From: JAXGXQ01 sp040772685
GTDB taxonomy: Bacteria; Bacillota; Clostridia; Saccharofermentanales; UBA5734
Assembly (NCBI GenBank): GCA_040772685.1
Contig: JAXGXQ010000003.1
Location: 124,001-188,000, forward strand
DNA: 64,000 bases
Direction of reading: 5' to 3'
Shown: positions 60,213 to 64,000 of the stretch, piece by piece
Position numbering within the stretch: the first letter of the stretch is position 1
Layout of the letters: the number at the start of each line of letters is the position of its first letter
Program-made: the position numbers and the translations under genes
The notes under the pieces: generated by a model
Told to the model about the DNA's origin: nothing
The model's input: the letters and a program-made list of their open reading frames with translations, nothing else
The model's database searches: none

Positions 60213-60926
60213 ATGAAATGTGAACACAGTCATCAGCATAACGGAGCTTGCTCCGCGGAATTGTGCGGTACAGGCCCCTCCTGTATTTCAATTGTGCCTA
60301 TCTTCAGTACTTTAACAGCTGAAGAACAGAATGAAATTGCCACGATTACCACTGAGCGAACTTTTCAGCGCGGTGAGTTTGTATATATGGCGGGTGACCA
60401 GGCGAAAGCTCTCTATGTTTTGCATGATGGCAGAGTAAAAATATCCCGCCTCAGCCCAACCGGAAAAGAACAGGTAATCAGGGTAGTTGGGCCGGGTGAT
60501 TTTATGGGAGAGCTTTCCTTATTCAGTCCTCTGCCACTGACGGAAAATGCGGAAGCCCTGGAAAACAGTGTTATGTGCATGATCGAAGGCAACCGCTTGA
60601 AACAGCTGATGGCCAAGTATCCTGTAATAGCTCTAAAAGTAATGGAGGAACTAAGCTTACGCCTGGAAAAAGCTGAAAACCTGATTGAAGACATAAACCT
60701 GCATTCGGCTGACCGTCGTTTGGCACAGGGGCTTCTACGGCTTGCCGATTCGCAGGGCAGTATAGACTTGCCAATGACCAAAGGCGATTTTGCCTCACAG
60801 CTCGGCATGACTCAGGAAACTCTAAGCCGCCGTTTGTCTGCTTTCGAAGAACAGAACCTGATCCGCCAAAGTGGCCAGCGCCGGATTAAAATACTTAATT
60901 CTGAAGCACTGGACGCGATTGAGTAG
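60213..60926 (+). CDS. Crp/Fnr-family regulator with FNR-like cysteines
   Basis: 237 residues. N-terminal His/Cys-rich segment with Cys13, Cys18 and Cys24 (plus Cys3), and Cys122 in the sensor domain; the positions parallel the 4Fe-4S ligands of E. coli FNR (20, 23, 29, 122). Residues about 28-145 are the cyclic-nucleotide-type beta roll (VVGPGDFMGELSLFS), then a dimer helix, then a winged helix (TKGDFASQLGMTQETLSRRL) with E-x2-S-R as in the FNR recognition helix. An oxygen or redox sensor is likely. Divergent from the MalY-type gene; ribosome site GAGGCGG. Its 3' end overlaps the next, convergent gene by 32 bases. Confidence 0.92.
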   Translation: MKCEHSHQHNGACSAELCGTGPSCISIVPIFSTLTAEEQNEIATITTERTFQRGEFVYMAGDQAKALYVLHDGRVKISRLSPTGKEQVIRVVGPGDFMGELSLFSPLPLTENAEALENSVMCMIEGNRLKQLMAKYPVIALKVMEELSLRLEKAENLIEDINLHSADRRLAQGLLRLADSQGSIDLPMTKGDFASQLGMTQETLSRRLSAFEEQNLIRQSGQRRIKILNSEALDAIE

Positions 60927-61635
60927 TTTCGGGTTCGGCTTGAGGCAGCAAGTATACTAACGAACCGCCAAGCGATGTCGTGTTAAACCAGGTCACAAAA
61001 TCCATGGATATAGTTTTGGACCCGTCAATTATCCTGATCTCAGCCCGGTTGGTCTCCTGATCGTACATGAGCGCGACAATAGTCATCCAATGCCATTCGT
61101 CAACATCACGAGCTTCACCGCTGGCTAAGTTCAGGAAAGCAATCGGTGTGTCCTGTTCCAAACCCGCAGCAATAAATTCGAGTGCAGTATGTAAATCATC
61201 TGTTTGCGCAACTGTACGCGGTTGTTGTAACGGCTTCAACAGTAAATTCCGCAGTATATTTCGCTCTTCACCATATTTGCCATTGCCGCAAATACTGAGT
61301 GCTTCACAGGCAATTTCGAATTCATGCGCCTTGGCAAATTTCTGGATGCCGCCGCAAAATTGTTCGGCCAGATAAATTCCGCGCGCTGTGGGGCGGACGT
61401 ATTGCCATACCTGCTCCATCAGGGCGATGCATTCGTGCCGTTCGCGCACTTCAACAGGCAGGGTAATGCGGCCTGACCTTTGAAGGTAAATCAGAATTGT
61501 TGAAGCGGTGGTAGGGCCACAACCTGACATTTGCTGCCATTTTGTGCGGTACCAGCGCTGATCGCAGCCAAACGTTTCACTGCCATCACTGCTCACTTCG
61601 CGTAAATATTCCGGGTGCTTAAGTGCGTAAACCAT
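60895..61635 (-). CDS. Papain/C39-like cysteine peptidase candidate, hypothetical
   Basis: 246 residues, not firmly recognised. It has a papain-like order of residues: Gln in KWQQMSGCGPT, Cys39 in SGCGPTTAST, His182 in EWHWMTIVAL and Asp204 in RIIDGSK, as in C39-type and BtrH-like folds. No signal peptide or transporter domain, so it would act in the cytoplasm. The substrate is unknown; a transglutaminase or acyltransferase of the same fold is possible. Start is uncertain (TTG 61653 or ATG 61635, TGAGG upstream of the latter). Nothing in the context gives a role. Confidence 0.6.
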   Translation of the reverse strand: MVYALKHPEYLREVSSDGSETFGCDQRWYRTKWQQMSGCGPTTASTILIYLQRSGRITLPVEVRERHECIALMEQVWQYVRPTARGIYLAEQFCGGIQKFAKAHEFEIACEALSICGNGKYGEERNILRNLLLKPLQQPRTVAQTDDLHTALEFIAAGLEQDTPIAFLNLASGEARDVDEWHWMTIVALMYDQETNRAEIRIIDGSKTISMDFVTWFNTTSLGGSLVYLLPQAEPETTQSRPVLQN

Positions 61636-61712
61636 AGCTAGAGTATGCCTCAAGCAGAGGAGAATGAAAAGCAGGAAGAAGATTCAGAAAAGCAGTAAAT
61701 AGAATCTGGGCT

Positions 61713-62237
61713 CTAGTCCTGGTCTTTCCAGTCGAGAACATCCAGCCACTGAATCGCAGGTTGACCTTCTGCCAGCGTAACCATGCCGAATTCAACATTG
61801 TCTGGTTCCAGTCCATTCTCAAGGAGAATATTTTCAGTTTCAAAATAATGCTGCAGAGTTAAACCGATTGCCGGGAACAGCTTGCGTTTAAGTGCCTCCG
61901 GGCGCGGAACCCAATGCAGCGTGCCTTCTTCATTTGCTGTAATCTCCCGGGTTTCAGCCCAGCCAAAAAAGAAATAATTAATTACAATCTCTGTCCGGCT
62001 TCGGCGCATTACGATATATCGCAGTTTGAAACCGCTGATTTGGGCCGCCTCAATTTTTGTTTCCTCCCACACCTCACGTATACAGGCTGCGGTTGGGTCA
62101 TTAAGTTCATTTGGCTCAAGATGCCCGCCCACACCATACCAATAGCCGGGCGCGATTTTTTTGTGGGCTGCCCGTTTCATCATCAGAACATCATTGTCAT
62201 TAAGTAAAAAAGCTGTTGCTACATTACGCAGATGCAT
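61713..62237 (-). CDS. Nudix hydrolase
   Basis: 174 residues. Nudix box from YWYGVGGHLEPNE to CIREVWEET with a two-residue insertion compared with the usual box (GGHLEP, ELNDP, then R-E-V-W-E-E); such boxes occur in a subset of 8-oxo-dGTP/NTP hydrolase-like proteins. N-terminus MHLRNVATAFLLNDNDVLMMKR is typical. It hydrolyses a nucleoside diphosphate linked to some group X; the substrate is unknown. ATG 62237 with GGAG; the frame is open far upstream into the HAD gene's leader. Diverges from the HAD gene. Confidence 0.87.
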   Translation of the reverse strand: MHLRNVATAFLLNDNDVLMMKRAAHKKIAPGYWYGVGGHLEPNELNDPTAACIREVWEETKIEAAQISGFKLRYIVMRRSRTEIVINYFFFGWAETREITANEEGTLHWVPRPEALKRKLFPAIGLTLQHYFETENILLENGLEPDNVEFGMVTLAEGQPAIQWLDVLDWKDQD

Positions 62238-62355
62238 TTTTTTGTTACTCCAATCACTTTGCGGCTTTATCAGGAAACTGCTATAATTAGTGGTCATATG
62301 CCAACTTTTTCTCCGGCGGTTTATTTGCCGGTACAAGCTGACAAGGAGTTCTAAT

Positions 62356-63153
62356 TTGAAATCTGTTCCTGAAGCCCCTGCTCTGGTTTTTTTTGATATC
62401 GATGGCACGTTGCTGGACACAAAGCGCGAGGTTCCGCCTTCTGCTGCTAAAGCAATCAGCCAGTTACGCGAAAACGGCCATTTAGCCCTGATCAACACCG
62501 GCCGCTGCCCGGCCAGCATCCTGCCTCACATTTTGGAAATCGGATTTGACGGGATCGTAGCTTCCTGCGGTACTTACATTGAATACCGCGACGATGTTTT
62601 ATTCAACCTGATCATTGAGCAGGATTTGCTGGCTCAGCTTCTGCCGCTGATTGACCAGGCTCCAATCGAGATGCTGCTGGAAGGTCCCGAATTCCTCTAT
62701 GTGCGCGATCTCTCCTTATTTCAAAGCCAGCACATGTTCAGCGGTTATTTTTACGGCCATGAGCATATTTTTCGCGACTGGCATGACACTCCGGTTGTGA
62801 TCAACAAAATGAGCTTTGCTTTGGAGTCTCCAACTGGTCTTGATTGTTGCCGTCATCTGATCGAGCCGAATTTCGATTTGATTCCGCATTCGCCTCTGCA
62901 TGGCGAGCTGGTTCCAAAAGGACATAACAAAGCAACCGGAATTGAACGCCTGCTTCGCCATCTTGATTTGCCGCGCAGCAATACCTATGCATTTGGTGAC
63001 AGCCTTAACGACCTTGACATGCTCAGTTATGCAGCGCATGGTATCGCAATGGCTGACAGCCGCAGCACAGTTCTTTCAATCAGCGACTATGTTACAAGCT
63101 CAGCCGAAGAAGACGGGATCGCTCGCGGTCTCCGCCACTACGGTCTGATTTAG
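62356..63153 (+). CDS. HAD-superfamily phosphatase (Cof type)
   Basis: 265 residues. HAD IIB phosphatase: catalytic DxD in FFDIDGTLLDTK, Thr/Ser in INTGRCPA, Lys in PKGHNKATGIERL and the acidic pair in GDSLNDLDML. Cof-like enzymes remove phosphate from sugar phosphates, FMN or HMP-PP. The TTG start follows AAGGAG by 7 bases; no in-frame ATG fits better. Soluble. It is convergent with asnB and divergent from the Nudix gene; no operon context. Confidence 0.9.
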   Translation: MKSVPEAPALVFFDIDGTLLDTKREVPPSAAKAISQLRENGHLALINTGRCPASILPHILEIGFDGIVASCGTYIEYRDDVLFNLIIEQDLLAQLLPLIDQAPIEMLLEGPEFLYVRDLSLFQSQHMFSGYFYGHEHIFRDWHDTPVVINKMSFALESPTGLDCCRHLIEPNFDLIPHSPLHGELVPKGHNKATGIERLLRHLDLPRSNTYAFGDSLNDLDMLSYAAHGIAMADSRSTVLSISDYVTSSAEEDGIARGLRHYGLI

Positions 63154-63163
63154 ACGTTCTGCT

Positions 63164-64000
63164 TTAATAGCCCTGGCTGAAGCTTAATGTTTTTTCGGCT
63201 GCCAGTTCAGGGTAATAACGTTTAAAAATCCGGTAATACATTAATTCTTCTTTGCCGCGCAATCTGTTGCCGGCTTCAGAGCGCCGTTCAGATTCCAGTT
63301 CGATATCATCGATTAAAGCCGACGAAACTCCTGCCATCATTTTAGCAGAGCCCGCACCGCGGCTGAATTTCTGTTTGGGACGGTAAATTACCTCCTCAGG
63401 CAACAATGCCGAACTGGCGGTACGCAGAACCCACTTTTCCTCGCCCTCGGGTCCAAAATTCAGTTCCGGATTTATCCGAAGCGCGAATTCGATTAAGTCC
63501 TTGTCCAAAAAGGGAATCAGTACTTCCAGGCCAAAAAGCGAAGACATCCGATTACTGCGCTGAAGGCCCAGCCGGTTCATATTAGTTACCGCGCTCAGCA
63601 TTTCACGCCGCAGCTCCTGGGAGCTTAAACCCAATAAATAACTGTAGCCCGCGAACAGTTCGTCCGCGCCTTCGCCTGACAACACAGTGTTAACATGACC
63701 GGAAGCTAAGCGTGCCAAAAAGTAATTTGGAATTGAACTGCGCACCAATGGCGCGTCGTATGTTTCCAAAACTCTGATTACTTCGTCCACCACATGAGCC
63801 ATATCCTGGGCATTGTAAACGAACTCATGGTGTTTGGTTCCCAGGTATTTCGCACAAAAGCGGGCATACTCGAGGTCATCACTGCCTTCAACTCCTACTG
63901 CAAATGAATCGATACCGGGCAGTTGCTCAACAACCAGGGCTGCCAACAGGCTGCTGTCGAGTCCACCGCTTAAAAAAATACCTGTGGGTCCCGGTACGCG
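63164..64000 (-). CDS. asnB: Asparagine synthetase (glutamine-hydrolysing), C-terminal part
   Basis: The 5' end lies outside the window; 278 residues of the C-terminal synthetase domain are present, at least from VPGPTGIFLSGGLDSS. The PP-loop SGGLDSS binds ATP for aspartate adenylation. SGEGADELFAGY and IPFLDKDLIEFALRI are typical. The N-terminal glutaminase domain must lie beyond the right edge. The last residues (SFSQGY) end the protein just 10 bases from the convergent HAD gene. Asparagine is made from aspartate and glutamine. Confidence 0.93.
   Translation of the reverse strand, partial: RVPGPTGIFLSGGLDSSLLAALVVEQLPGIDSFAVGVEGSDDLEYARFCAKYLGTKHHEFVYNAQDMAHVVDEVIRVLETYDAPLVRSSIPNYFLARLASGHVNTVLSGEGADELFAGYSYLLGLSSQELRREMLSAVTNMNRLGLQRSNRMSSLFGLEVLIPFLDKDLIEFALRINPELNFGPEGEEKWVLRTASSALLPEEVIYRPKQKFSRGAGSAKMMAGVSSALIDDIELESERRSEAGNRLRGKEELMYYRIFKRYYPELAAEKTLSFSQGY

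Noticed and set aside
61713..62519. Long open frame giving a 268-residue Nudix protein
   Set aside because: The added N-terminus overlaps the opposite-strand HAD gene, has no family similarity and no ribosome site; the conserved Nudix start is at 62237.
1..64000. Mobile elements, prophage, CRISPR arrays, tRNA or rRNA genes
   Set aside because: No transposase, integrase, regularly spaced repeats or tRNA cloverleaf was seen by eye; a tRNAscan or Infernal run would be needed to exclude small RNAs.

Overview
The window looks like chromosome of an anaerobic, Gram-positive, Clostridia-like Bacillota. Evidence: a flavo-diiron protein, a class III fructose-1,6-bisphosphatase, a B12-dependent ribonucleotide reductase, split transketolase subunits, several lipoprotein signal peptides but no outer-membrane genes, strong AGGAGG ribosome sites, and TTGACA/TATAAT promoters. 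Base composition is roughly balanced by eye (not computed). The taxon below phylum is inference. I saw no tRNA, rRNA, CRISPR array, transposase or phage gene. Genes are dense, and both window edges cut a gene (a DUF362 protein at the left, asparagine synthetase at the right).

Layout. 0-7 kb: DUF362 protein, a molybdopterin-fold lipoprotein, an acyl-CoA synthetase with its XRE-cupin regulator, a baeRF-type protein and a flavo-diiron protein. 7-15.4 kb: a sugar module with GntR regulator, two-subunit transketolase, a GarR-like reductase, an SDR, a TIM-barrel isomerase, a TipA-like MerR regulator and 6-phosphogluconate dehydrogenase. This stretch carries a family of intergenic hairpin repeats. 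15.4-29.9 kb: housekeeping genes: class II ribonucleotide reductase behind two NrdR-type boxes, zinc-ribbon membrane proteins, a DEAD-box helicase, PEP carboxykinase and FBPase III (gluconeogenesis), a double-CDGSH protein and an AlaX-type editing protein. 29.9-42.8 kb: keto-uronate metabolism (UxaB-like and UxuB-like reductases, UxaE-like epimerase) with DhaL/DhaK kinase subunits, a CoA-disulfide reductase-rhodanese, a cation exporter, a Lon-like protease and a second TIM-barrel isomerase. 42.9-49.4 kb: an FHA-FtsW fusion with a PBP2-type transpeptidase, a nuclease lipoprotein and a CopB-type ATPase.

49.6-60 kb is the most striking part. It is a probable ten-gene minus-strand operon: YheO-like regulator, RidA, a complete LIV-type ABC importer (five genes), an L-2-amino-thiazoline-4-carboxylate hydrolase-family protein, an L-cysteine desulfidase-family protein and a URO-D-fold protein with a methyltransferase-like HxC...C zinc motif. 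A MalY-type C-S lyase lies immediately upstream. Read together it looks like uptake of a cysteine-related or thiazoline compound and its breakdown to pyruvate, ammonia and sulfide, with RidA handling the 2-aminoacrylate intermediate. The divergent FNR-like regulator next to it has four cysteines placed like an iron-sulfur sensor. The right end holds a papain-like fold candidate, a Nudix hydrolase, a HAD phosphatase and AsnB.
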